Source of the DNA: Sphagnum compactum
Taxonomy: Eukaryota; Bryophyta; Sphagnopsida; Sphagnales
Length of the DNA stretch: 64,000 nt
Reading direction: 5' to 3'
Assembly: GCA_965153455.1 (NCBI GenBank)
Contig: OZ234496.1
Span: 3,915,207 to 3,979,206 of the forward strand
The position numbers and the translations under genes were made by a program. The number at the start of each line of letters is the position of its first letter. Positions within the stretch are counted from its first letter, which is position 1. Below are positions 11,576-23,653 of the stretch, in pieces. Below the pieces are notes generated by a model that was not told the origin of the DNA, searched no databases, and worked only from the letters and a program-made list of their open reading frames with translations.

Positions 11576-12425
11576 TACTACATTTTCATCACCATTTGCT
11601 GTTGCATTTGTGTTTCTGCATTCTTATCACCATTTGCCCCTTTTGCGTTAATGTTTTTTGAATTCTCATCACCATCTACTTTTGTGTTTATGTTTTTGCA
11701 TTGTCTATTATTACATTTGTGTTTTTGCATTTTCATCAACCTTTGATTTTTGTAATTGTGTTTTTTCATGTTCATCACTATATACCTTTTGCATTTGTGT
11801 TTCTGCATTTTCATCAAGATGGCCTTTTCCATTTGTGTTTTTACATTATCATCACCTTCTACTTTTGAGCGTATATTTTTACATCTTCATCACCATTTGT
11901 TTTTATGTTTGTGTTTTTGCATTTTCATCACCATTTATTTTTGGTTTGTATTTTTATATTCTCATCATTGTTTATTTTTTAGTTTTGTGTTTTCACAATT
12001 TGATCAACTTTTGTTTTTTGTGTTTGTGTTTTTGCATTCTCATCACCTTTTGCCTTTCACATTTGTTTTACATTTTCATCACCTTTTGCCTTTTACTTTT
12101 GTGTTCATGCATTCTCATCATTGTCTATTTTTGTGTTTGTGTTTTTACATCTTCATTTGTCTTTTTTTGTGTTTTCATTTCTACATTTTCATCACTATCT
12201 ACTTTTGTGTTTGTGTGTATGCATTTTCATCACCATTCGCTTTTGTTTATTTTTATGTTTGTGTTCATGCATTCTCATCATTGTTTACTATTATGTTTTG
12301 CATTCTTGCATTCTCATCACATTCTGCCTTTTGCATTTGTGTTTTTGCATTTTCAATATCATTTGCTTTTATGTTTTTACATTCTCATCATCATATGCTT
12401 TTGCATTTACATTTTTGGTCATGGG
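11575..12425 (+). repeat. Degenerate minisatellite
   Basis: About 15-20 imperfect units of variable length (roughly 40-60 bp) built on GCATTCTCATCACCATTTGC followed by TTTTGTGTTTGTGTTTTT. Two long overlapping plus-strand frames (11658-12434 and 11756-12448) arise from the repeat: Phe/Cys/His-rich low-complexity translations with no family resemblance. I treat them as by-products. Confidence 0.85.
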
Positions 12426-12654
12426 TTTTTATGATTTGTTGGTTGTAATTACCTTAACTAACCCTAATGGACATACTGCTTCAATTGTGTGTTGTGTTTT
12501 TGTGATCTGTTGGTTGCAAATTCCTTAAACCTAAGGGGTAGAATGCCTCAATGATGAACAAAAATAGAAAAAATGTGAAACATCTTGAATTTTTTCAAAA
12601 CTTCACAATAAATCAAGTGCAAATATATGTGTGGTGTCAATTATCAATGTTGTT

Positions 12655-12770
12655 TATGAAGTATGTGGCTTTCTATTGGGTTTTCCATTGTGCAAACAAT
12701 CAAGATTTAAGGTGTGTGGCTTTTTGTTGGGGTTTCCATTTTGCAAGCAATGAAGATTTAAGGTATATGA
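12655..12770 (+). repeat. 58-bp tandem duplication
   Basis: Two adjacent imperfect copies of a segment with TGTGGCTTT, TTGGG, TTTCCATT, TGCAA and AAGATTTAAGGT. Nothing coding is recognised here or in the AT-rich DNA on to 14.5 kb. Confidence 0.75.
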
Positions 12771-12779
12771 AGGATCTAA

Positions 12780-14560
12780 TTGAAATTAATAACATCTTTG
12801 TGTGAAATTGAATGCAACTACTTCAATTTTGTTGAATGCAAGTTCATGTCAAGTTGAATACAATTTTCTAAATGAAGTTAAATGTGGGACTTGATGTTTG
12901 TTGCAAAGTTGTTTGGGTTGCAAAATGTTCCATTTTGTTGATGCAATTGTGTTTAGTGAAAATCAATGCAACATCAATTGTTTAAGAGATGTTGAATGTG
13001 TGATTACTTGGAGTGTTTTTGCTTTCTTATATGTATGCTTAAAGAGTATGAAGATGCATTTTGGGTCTGCCACCGATTTGCATGTGTCCATTTGCTAAGG
13101 TTATAGCTCAAGGCAATTGGTTGACTCTGCCATCAACATTTCTTACAACATCAATGACTTTAACTTGCTAGATTTGTTTCATCACCTAAAGGCTACAATT
13201 TTGCAATTATCTAGCCTACAACTTTGATAGTTAGAAGTTAGTTATTGAAATAGGATTATAATACATGTACAAAACTTTTTGTTAGAAACTAAAACATTTT
13301 TTGTAAGTTGTGTGTGACACTTTTACTTTCGCACACATCATTGACTTAAACAGGTGTTTTTTTACTTGAAAATTATGTGAATTATGATCGTTTTTTAAAA
13401 ATCAGGTTCATGTTTGGTGGGCATCACCATTTTTCATACTTATTACCCATGCCTTTGTGTGAAAATAAAATGGACCTATGTCTTAATCCAAGTTCTTATG
13501 ACCAACTTGGATGAAGAAAGTATAAAGGTTTTAAATGACATTGGCATTCATTTTTCATAAAACCTATGCATTTGTCAAATTATTTAAATAAGATGAAGCA
13601 AACGATAAAATAGTTTGAAGATGAAATAATACAAAAGAAAAATGATCAAATAATGGTTTTAAAGGTATATTTATGATTAATATTAATAATAAGTGGTGGT
13701 TGGAAAATGTTCCTTGAATATACTCAAAAATTGATGAATTTCCTATTATAAGTTTTATGTGATGCAAGTGTAAGACTGAAGGAATTTTCCATTGGATTTT
13801 GTTCGGTACCTTTCAACACATTCGAAGGTCAACAACAATGTAATCATTATATCATTGCCCTAGTTTTCCTTGCAAAATAATCGTGTTAGGGCTTTATGTG
13901 GAATGACTTGAATATGGTTCAAAATGTTGTAAATGTGGGGTCTAAGGCATATGGGGTTGTCGGGGAATTATTTTACTTATATGTTGTGTCATCCCTATTT
14001 AAGTACATGTGTAACCAAATTTTACTTTACACAAAATCCTCCCTCAGATACCACTTTGAAACTAACAACCAATCGAACTAGGTTCTTGCCACATTTGAAG
14101 ATTTTGCATGCAGGTTTTGTAGGACTTTGAAGCAATATGTATGCAATGATTTTGAATTAACCATGCATATCAATTGGAAAATTATTATAACCTCTCATGG
14201 AGCCTAATGTTATGCCTATGGAGGCCACAAATCAAAGAGAAACATGGTGTGAACAATTACATAAGTTAGAAGAGGCCATTGCTAACTAACTTGGATTAAA
14301 ATAGTACATGTGCCTATACAATAAAACTCAATTTGTTTCTCTCTTCTCACCTACAATTTAATCTAACTAAATGGTCTCCTAACTCCATCAAGTAAGGGGA
14401 TTGCCCAAACCCTTTGCACCATGTTCATAGGCTAAAATAATTTTGAAATACAAAGGGAGAAAAGGGTATGTGAATGATCACTTAATGCAATAGTACTTTG
14501 TGGAATTGTGCAATAAGAGGAAAGCGAAAGGATCACCTTCGTACACAAAGTTGTTTAAAT
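12780..14560. other. AT-rich intergenic DNA
   Basis: No gene, RNA gene or clear repeat recognised. Given what follows, part of 14.1-14.5 kb may be the worn 5' portion of a retroelement, but I cannot align it. Confidence 0.5.
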
Positions 14561-14564
14561 GGAA

Positions 14565-15905
14565 GCAATCGCATGTTTATGTATTAGAAAGGAAGTTGCA
14601 ATGAAAGTCATGCAAGGAGTTCATGATGTGCCAATGGAAGGACATTGTGGTGAAAGGACCATGAAGGCGGCTTGATGCAAAAGTTTCTATTGGCTAAAAA
14701 TGAAAGAAGATGTAAAACATTATGTGCACACTTGCATGAAATGCCAAAGCACCAAGTTGGTGAACAAGAAGAAGTGTGGGTTATATAGGGCTTTACCTAT
14801 TTGATTAGTCCATATGAAAAGTTTCAATGGACTTAATGACATGCCTTTCAAAGTGGGAAGGAAAGAATGCCATCTTGGTGGTGGTAGATAGTTTTTTCAA
14901 ATTGGCCAAATTTGAACCAACTAAAACCACAGCCACAACAATAGACATAGCAAGGTTATTCTTTGAGTTGTGGGGAAAGCATAATGGCATGCTAAAGGTC
15001 ATAGTAAATGACTGTGATGGAAAATTTTATCTTGAAATTTTGGACTCTTCTTATGAAGAAGGATGGACTAAATTAAAATTCAACATGCCTTTTCGTTCAT
15101 AAATAGTTGGCGAAACTAAAAGGGTTAATGGAATACTAAACCAATATCTCCAAAGTATATGGGCGCTAATCATAGGGATTGGGGGTACCATTTGGGTTTA
15201 AAAGAATTTTGTTACAATTACATGAAACACTACCACAAGGATAAATCCTTTTGAATTGGCATTGGGAGTTGAAGCAAGGCAACCCATGGACTTAACCATC
15301 CCCAAAACAAGAGGAAAATGTCATGAGGGAAGTAAAAATGCTAAGGAAATGGCTAGAAAATGTGAAGAGATGATCAAACACAAAAGCCTAAAAACTCTTG
15401 GAAAAAACATTAAAAAATTATGAAAAATAAGCCAATACGACTTGGAGACATTGAGTTTGAGATGGCAACCTTGTGGTTCAATATTTGGGACTTTAAATTG
15501 CCTAATGCTCTCACAAGTTGCTTCATAGCAAAATATGTGAAGCCATACAAAATGTTTTATAAGTCGCACCTAGATGTTTACACTTTGTTGTTACCAACAA
15601 CATTTGTGGCACATCCCACCTTCCATGTGTCTAAATTGAAGATATTTCATGAAAACAAAAAAAGGATACATCTAGGAAGAAAACCTATGACCTAAGATTT
15701 GACATCATTAAACATAGGCTTGTAGGTGAAGTTGAATGTATCTTGGGTCTAAAACAAACTAGTCATTTTGGCAAGCAATATTTTATAAAATGGAAGGAAT
15801 GCCACCCAAATGAAACACAATGAGTGAAGTCATGCCATTTAAACCATTTGCTTAAAATGGTGGAAAAATTTAAGTTGAATTGGTGGGAAGGGCCTTTTCC
15901 ATTCA
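14565..15905 (+). pseudogene. Decayed Ty3/gypsy integrase and chromodomain region
   Basis: Reading across frames gives the integrase order. The zinc-binding part has H-x-H and the pair CMKC near 14740. The core follows (MDLMTCLSKWEGKNAILVVV from 14827; ILVVVDSFFKLAKFEP holds the first catalytic-type Asp region). A degraded second motif VNDCDGKF lies near 15010, then NPFELALGVEARQP near 15250. A terminal PTFHVSKLKIFHE at about 15615 and KWKE-like residues near 15790 resemble the segment before and inside a chromodomain. Many stops and frameshifts break it. No gag, protease, reverse transcriptase or LTRs were recognised nearby. It is unrelated in sequence and age to the element at 52-60 kb. Confidence 0.75.
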
Positions 15906-16105
15906 ATGTTTGAGTGGAATGCAGAGTGGAATGGAGACATGTTTTGTAATAGTGATACTAACTTTTACTTACCATAAATCCCATTTACTTCAATTCACCA
16001 ATATATCCTTCCCCTATTATGCATAAATGTTGGGCATTTGGAAAAAGGCTACAGATAGGTTATGAAAATGTCTTGCATGCAAGGAAAATGGTTATAATTT
16101 TCATT

Positions 16106-16153
16106 AAGGTATATCAAATTAAAGAATATAAATTAGGTTATTTGATATACCTT
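16106..16153. repeat. 14-bp perfect inverted repeat, 20-bp loop
   Basis: Left arm AAGGTATATCAAAT at 16106-16119 and right arm ATTTGATATACCTT at 16140-16153 are exact reverse complements. It could form a hairpin in single strands. No flanking gene is near. Confidence 0.85.
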
Positions 16154-17479
16154 ATGCATATTTAGCATGTATATTTGGATAAAAATATATGCACATATCA
16201 TTGATAGAAATTGCCATTCATGTACATGAACCCATCAATGATTGAAAATTATAGCCCGACCTAATTATCAAGTTGGTGGGTTGTGAAAATACCAAATTAT
16301 CCCCTATTGATAAGTTTGGTTTTGTTGGTTTGTTCATAAGGCTTTGCAATCAACTTTAGTATTTTATTTAATCATTAGAAAGGTGTAGCCTTGTTACAAC
16401 GTGCCTTCATTTTTGCATTGTAGCCCTTGCCTACTACTTAGTTTTTTAAAAAATTCTTGTTGTGATTTTAATGTTTGATATTACCTTGCACCTTTATGAA
16501 TATGCTTGTAAGCCTATGTAAAAGTTTTAATGAAATTGAAAGGGAGGTAGGTGATCACTTTCATAGAACTTTTACTTTGTTCAATTTTCTTATGTATGTA
16601 GAGGTAAGAACATGGTTAGGTGGCTCAAAAGTGGCATTTGAAAATCCAAATTTTACACTATCTACAACTATTGCAATGTGACATTTAACAAACTATGTTA
16701 TCCAATATGCACTCCCTATGTTTATGGTTAAAATATTGGTAGACTATTTTATAAATATTTGTAAACATGTGATTGGTCAAAAAATCCATATGAAATGAAC
16801 TTCCAATTATGAATAAAATCACATAATTTTTTGTAAATTAATTTTTTTAATTTACAAAAGTTTTTTTTGTTGGTAAAGTTTCAATGTTTTTTTTTTTACA
16901 CACCTCATTTGAAGTGGGACTATTTTAATGTTGACATTATTATGTCATTTTTTTGAATCCACATGTAAAATTTTTATGCATGATAAAGATGATGTCATTA
17001 TTTTCATTATGAATCCACTTTTTTAAAGAATTCATCCATAATTTTAAATATAGTTTTGACTAAATTTAATTGCAATGTGGATAATTAAAAATTTGACAAT
17101 GTTATTGTTGAATATGACTTTCCATTTTAAGTTCATTTACAATCTAGAAAAACTACAATTGTTATAGTCCAAACTATTCACCTATTTGTGCTTTCACCCA
17201 TAGGAAGATTTCAAATCAAACAATTAATAACTTAGCCATTTCACAATGATGAAATGACTAATAATGTCTAGGTGGCAAGTTTGTTTTGACTTTAAAAATA
17301 ACAATTATTAGTTGATGTGGCTTATATAATTTGACCTAAAATTAACAATTATTAGCTAAATTTGTGACATGTTTATTTTGACTAAAAATTAGGATAGTTG
17401 TTAGTTGATGTTGACTCATAAATAGTATACATCAAATATTTATGATTTAAAATTATTTATTAATGAATTACAATTTGTA

Positions 17480-17970
17480 GGGATGTAAAATGTAAGCCTA
17501 AAGATGTAGCCCCTCTAGGCATGTATGAAGGCCTTCCTCCCCTAAGCATGTAAGCTACTTGTAGGTCTCCCCTAAGCATGTGGGCCACTCATAGGCCTCC
17601 CCGAGGTATATTGTAGGTGATAAAACATGAACAAAATGTCACAAGAGGGAATTGAACCTTTCAATTCTATGTTGACAAATCAAAACATTAACCATCCAAC
17701 CACTACTTTCACGTGACAAAAATTTAATGTCATTGCAAAAAATTACACACACATTCGTTTTGAATTTCACACATTATAATTTCAAGTGACATAATCATTA
17801 CTGCACGTAACTATAAACATGAATCAAAGGTTGGTACTAGGTAGGTAGGTAATATTTTGGTGCACTTACCTACTTATTATCTACCCTACCTACCTATTAT
17901 TTACTTACCTACGTACCTAAATATACCTATTACCAGCCTTGACCTACTTGCATTATTGATCTACAACCTA
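17480..17970. repeat. Short tandem repeats (CCCCTAAGCATGT and CTACCTAC)
   Basis: About three copies of a roughly 45-50 bp unit containing CTCCCCTAAGCATGT and GTAGGTCTCC lie at 17505-17615. TACCTACC-type repeats in both orientations lie at 17838-17975 (GGTAGGTAGG at 17841, then many CTACC). Confidence 0.65.
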
Positions 17971-20900
17971 TCTACCTACATGTTTAGGGACTCAGACACC
18001 GACAGGCCTAAGGGGCCTACACAATTACAATTGGGACATATGTACATAAGTAGCATTCTCAATGACTAAAATTAAAAACATGTAGTATGTAACAAGTCAC
18101 ATCACCCGTGGAATGACTAAAATTAATCACATCATAGCAAGCATCAACACCACATAAGCATGACCTAGTCCAATTGTAACTAACATTGTTTGATTTGACT
18201 AAAACTTTTAGTCGTCAACTTAGTTAAATAAGACATGCCTACTTTTTGGAAGGGGCAAAACAAACAAAAAATAAATACTCCTTTAATCATTTCAAACAAG
18301 TCAACTTAATCACACCAATCATTGGAATCACAATGCTAAGGCATGAAAGACATGGATTTGTAATAAAGCTTTATCCACCCATCTAAGTAAAGTGATCTTG
18401 TTTGGTTCCATAGAATTGCTTTTCACCATTGCCCTATTCCTTTCCCTCTTTTAATGTTGTTTCAAAAAGTTTGAGATAAAAATACATTGAGGGATTGGAG
18501 AGCATGTGACCATCTTGAGACCATTTAACAAGTTCAAAAACATCTTTTGTGACAACATGTCTCATGGTGCCTATAGCAATAAGGCAACCTTTGAAACCAA
18601 CCATAAAAAAATCCAAGATAGTTACACCCATTTCAAAGGCTTCCTCACTAGACACAAAGAAAATCACATTGGTTATGGTAGTTTAATTGGCTCTTTTAGT
18701 TTGGTGGTGCCTACACAATAATGGAATTTGTCCATTGTCTTATTTTGATATCTTCAACAGAAAAGAATCATTGATCATCTGCATTCTTTGAAAACAACAA
18801 CCACAACAACCAGTTACATGTGACACATGGGTTGCATAACTTAATCATCCATGGCTCCCTAACCTCGCCACATATGGCAGCTTTTCAAACACATTGATCC
18901 TTGCATTTGGTGACAACATTTGCTGCTTGAATCATGGTTTCTCTAGTTTGTGCAAATTTGATTATGCATGTGGCCCTCTTTAACACAAAATATCATAATT
19001 TCAACACCAACAAAGCAATTTCTTATGATAAGAAACACATAGTTTTTGTGATTGCAACATGGAAGTAATCAAAGTCCAAATGAATCTCACCTTGTTGTTG
19101 TTGTTCTGCTTCTTCTTCTTCCACATGTGAGCCAAAAACATCCATTGAAATTGGGATTATGTTATATTGGCTTTGACTCATCCAACATAATGCCAAACAT
19201 ATCTGTGTTTGCATTAATTATCTAAAAAGTAATAAAGGTCCAAAAACCTATGAAAACCATTTGGTAACTGGAAACATCAAATATTTCTCATCTATTATAG
19301 AAAGATAATTGATGAAAAAGGAAAAAAACCAGATCTAGATCATCTGCTGAAATAAATGTCTAGACCCACTAGATATTGGCAAAATCATGCACGAGCACTA
19401 ATCAAAAGTTGGTAGATGTACAATGACACTAGGGGAAGACTATGACCATATGTTTTTTCTTTGAAATCAAATCAAAGTGTTTAGTTCAACATAAGACTAG
19501 CATAGGCACATGTTGAAAGTAGTAGTACCCACAACAAGTCTGTCATGCACAGTATATTTATTTACCACCCCAAAGTTCTCCTCCTGGGTTGGATCTGCAT
19601 AGACAGAAATTTGAGATTTTGTCAACTATGGATTCTGTCTAATCATGTCCACTTTCATGAAATGCATGATTTCCTACTGTGATTAATATGAGCTCACATG
19701 GCCTATCCAATATGCTAGCCAACCTTTTGTTAGTTTTGTTGCATTTGAATTTACACTTTGGCATTATCCAATACATTAGATTAACCATACAATATCAAAC
19801 ATAGTTCATTAAATTCTAGGGTGTGAGACTTTTGGTTGCAATGTAAATGGAAATTTACCTCAACAATTTTGCCAATTTGCCCAATTTCAACATTTCACCA
19901 TCACAAATGTCATGAATAATTTCTACAACATATGACTACCCTATGTTGCCAAGTCGGCAACTTGCACTAGACCCAAGTTGTGGTATGAGTAACCTAGCCA
20001 AATTGAAGGAAAGAAAAACAAAAAACCCTGACATAGCTCTTGGAAGCCCATTCACATACACAGGATAGCTCTTGAAAGTACACATATACACCTGTAGTCT
20101 TGCAATTTCGATATGTCAAGAACATCCAATCACAGACAAAATTGTACCCCAATACATTCAAAGTTCATTGAACTTGGAATGTTTTACACAAAGTTTGAAG
20201 ATTTCAAAAGTAGAGATTTTACACCCACCTCATATCCTACATTCCTATCCATGCTTTCTCTCATTACAATTGATTTTTCTGCTCATTGATCATGTTCCAA
20301 AACCTGATGACAGCAGAGGAAGAACCAAAAAAGATTGAGATTTTAAAAATTGCATCCATGAACAAATCAAACAAAAGCGAATGAAACTAATGATTGGAAC
20401 CCAATTTCTTCATTTCCAAACTGAGCAAATCAGTATATGTCAAAACCAAGGATCATATGGAAAAGAATAGTGCTAATGTACACCCTATGCTCCAAGTTGC
20501 ACAACATCAGATTCAGAATTCATCCAATTAGAGAATACCGGTCATGTTAGAAAAGCCCACTCATATTATTGTGACATTTTCCAGACTCAAAAACACTTTC
20601 TCTTGACTACACACAACATGGGACCTTTCAAGTATCGCTAATCACCAGGCATTCATTCCTCTGACGACCAAACCTTCTTGAATTACCATTGCAGACTGCA
20701 TCCTAAGGATGAAGTTCCGTACATTAAAAGACATGCATCTGCTTATCAAGGCAGAATGCACCTCCTGACATGGCAAAAGCATGGACTGCAGTCCAATATG
20801 GCGAACCTCATCTTTACCCCTCTGTGATCTACTTGCTTTGAATGGTAACCAGAAGTCATGGATGAAACCATTACAGATGACCATGAAGCATAAAGATTTT

Positions 20901-22439
20901 GCTGTACCCAAGTACTGAGATACAAAACACATACTCAATTCAAAGTAGCAGAGCCATACCCCAATTAAAGTGGACATACTGTACTCTATATACAGATACC
21001 AAATGCTAGAATAGTAGAAGCAAGCTCCTTACAGTTACAATCCATTCAATATACAAAGCACCACAAGATTTGGATATTTTCACTCAAATGCCAAGGTGCC
21101 CAGAGTCTTCCAGAAAGAGAGTGACGCACACACCTGGTACAGGTACGAAGGCCTCCACCCCAAAATATAAGGGATAGTTCCATCGCACCACCATCAATCA
21201 AAGTAGGTACCAGCTGTCATAGACACCCTGCTCCTCCTCAAAAATACAACCTATGACACATTTCACATGGAAATAACTCAAACCTGAAATTCCATGCAAG
21301 CCAAACCACCATGCCCTTGTCAAATTCTTTCCAAGAAAAGATACATCTGCCTCTGTGTGGTGTTAATTGATGTCATCACAGAGAGAAACTCTACAGAAAC
21401 ATCAAGGTAACCAGACAAATGTTATGTCAGATCTGGCAAACCAGAACAAACCTGACAAGAATGAATGTGGTCATAGCCGTACAAGTTTCACTCACAAAGT
21501 ATCAAACTATCACCTTCATCATGAATGGCATCATCCAGGAAAACCAAGTAGGTTGTGGTTGGGCAGTCAAAACTCAGAACCTACAAAATATCCAAACACA
21601 AGGTTGGATATATAGAAAGTAAATTAAAACAAGTTGCACAAGACATGAGGCTCCACAGTTTGGGTAGGTCTGAGCCTGCAGACAAGAGTTTGCTTTGACC
21701 CTGATCAATATTGAAAACTATGTCAACTTTCTTATATGATTTGTCATAAAGCAACATACGATCAGACAGACACAGAAGAATCTGCAACACAAAACACATC
21801 TATAGATTAAGATTGGCGTTTGGTTGTTTGTTTGCTTGCTTTGTTGTTTGGATGTGACCATGTCATAACCCTCCCAAACTGTGGGGGCGCCCACTCCACT
21901 TTTAGTACTGCAAGAAAGCCCTCAATGAGGCAGCGTGCATGTTTGTTGTTTCACAATTTTTGGACCAACAGAGCAAAAACTCTACTGACTTTGTCTGATC
22001 CCACTTGAATATAGAAAAATGTATAATAGTCCACCCCAATTCAGGCAACCCCATTCTATATAATCTGCCTCCTGAGTTTCTGTTTCATCTCCAGGATAAA
22101 ATAGGAAGAGTGGATACTTTTTCGATTAGCTATGTCAGCAATGGGAAGTCCTGATGTTGGCTAGCACCCAAGAGACATAGCTAATAAAAAAGTTGATAGT
22201 GTCCTCATTCAAGCTGCAACAAGCTTGTGAGGGTAAGCTTCATTTCATTTAAACTTATCCCTGTAGAAGCAAGCATCTAAGCTTAAGGCATAGAGAGGCC
22301 TATGTAGACATTAGTGGTTGAGGCCTCCAGCACCCTGAACACATCCTTTATGCTCACTATTGACTACTTGAATGCGGATTACCTGCTAAAAATCCATACA
22401 TCTATGAGATTGCATAGAACTTGTAAATGAAAGCTCGAG

Positions 22440-22830
22440 ACCCCGCTGTATCTACTGATGACATCAAAGCTTGCTTGGCTTTTGTCATCAGAATAGGCAG
22501 CAGCACAGAGCTGGGGGACTAAATCAGCACTGTCGAAGCCTGCATTATCAGCAATGGTGAAAATGATAGACCGCAGGCAGAAGCAAAAAGACCCAATGGA
22601 AATTGAATTACGTACCGGATCATCTCCATGTCTGCTTAAATGAAAAATTTCTGGCCATCCACTGCCCCAAACCAGCTGGCTTGTCTTCATCTGTTTGTGC
22701 TAGCAGACAATTCTGCACCATGCATGCAGTGCCTGCTCAGCTTCATCCAAAACATGGGAAAGTTGCAAACTTATCATACTCCTTTAAGGAGTATGATGAG
22801 GTACAGAACCTGGAGCAGCATTGAACCCAA
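22440..22830 (-). pseudogene. CCT2: Fragment of chaperonin CCT/TCP-1 beta subunit
   Basis: On the minus strand, reading from 22830 down and changing frame, pieces appear in the order of the CCT-beta apical-to-equatorial region. They are a remnant of the TIVLRGA segment, HVLDEAEQALH (about 22755-22720), GSGWPEIF (near 22655), then SFCFCLRSIIFTIADNAGFD followed by SADLVPQL and DVIS (about 22595-22465). TIADNAG-DSADLV-QLRAAH is characteristic of this subunit. The frame breaks between HVLDEAEQALH and GWPE, at least one in-frame stop is present, and the downstream C-terminal part is absent, so it is not functional. It could be a processed or transposon-captured fragment; the gene parts are contiguous without visible introns. 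Confidence 0.7.
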
Positions 22831-22841
22831 GCTACTTCTAT

Positions 22842-23052
22842 AAACCCTAATTGTGGAGAATCCTCTCAAGAAATGGTTGGGAGTAGAGTCTCTTAGGGAG
22901 AACTAGATTGTGCAAGGTCCAAAGCACAATTCAAAGCCAAAAATATTCATTCGCAAGATCCTCGTTCTTCCTTTGAAAAGCTTCACACCAATTAGGGTTA
23001 CACACAAAACTGGTCCATTTCCTTCAATCGCGTATAAACCCTAAACCCTAAT
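22842..23052. promoter_or_regulatory. Telo-box cluster upstream of the plastid protein gene
   Basis: AAACCCTAA-type motifs occur at about 22842-22850, 22991-22999 (minus orientation) and as a double copy AAACCCTAAACCCTAA at about 23036-23052. Another, in minus orientation, lies near 23999-24006 in intron 1. Telo-boxes are known elements in promoters of plant housekeeping and translation-related genes. Here they sit 0.6-0.8 kb before the start codon. Confidence 0.55.
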
Positions 23053-23099
23053 CGCACGTCCAAGTCCTGAAATCATATTGAGACCTCAGTCGTGGTTCC

Positions 23100-23480
23100 A
23101 AGCGCCACCAAGGAGAATTGATTAACATCTTTTGGGACCTGTTTCAGGACGTGGGATCTGGACGTCGGTTTCTTATCCTCGAAAGCGCACCAATGAGAAT
23201 TGATTGGGGGGTTTTAGGACCTGTTTTCCGGACGTGGGATGTGGACTTGGGTTTCTTCTCCTCTGGAGCGCACCAATGAGAATTGATTGAGAGGTTTTTA
23301 GGACCTGTTTCAGGACGTAGGATCTGGACTCAGGTTTGACCAAAAGAATGAGAATTGCTTGAGAGGTTTTAGGACCCCGTTAAAGGACGTGGGATCTGGA
23401 CTTAGATTTGAACGGACCAATGAGACTTCATTGAGAGGTTTTAGGACCTGTTTTCAGGACATGGGATCTGGACTTCGTAT
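23100..23480 (+). repeat. Tandem array in the upstream region of the plastid protein gene
   Basis: About five imperfect units of 70-85 bp built on CACCAATGAGAATTGATTGA, GGTTTTAGGACCTGTTTTC and GGACGTGGGATCTGGACTT. The array ends about 175 bp before the start codon at 23654, so it probably lies in the promoter or leader. Confidence 0.85.
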
Positions 23481-23653
23481 GCATGTAATGAATTGTAACT
23501 CGGCTGCGTGAAGATATTGGGGATCTGATTCGGCACTTGAGATCTGGATCAGGACCTGGAGCTCTCTTATCTTCTCCGAATGGCTTTGGTCGAGTTGCTC
23601 GCTCGCTTGCTTTCCTTGCGTCGTCGAGAGAATTGCGTTGCAATTCCGTTGCA

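Larger units (their letters stand above)
15906..22435. other. Gene-poor AT-rich intergenic tract
   Basis: Apart from the small repeats listed, I see no supported gene. The longest frames (for example 20642-20977 - and 18434-18667 -) have no recognisable family and no splice context. From about 20 kb the DNA is less AT-rich, which may mark old genic DNA leading to the CCT fragment at 22.4 kb. Confidence 0.5.

Noticed and set aside
11578-11832. Lys/Asn/Met-rich minus-strand frame
   Set aside because: Reverse reading of the minisatellite; periodic by-product.
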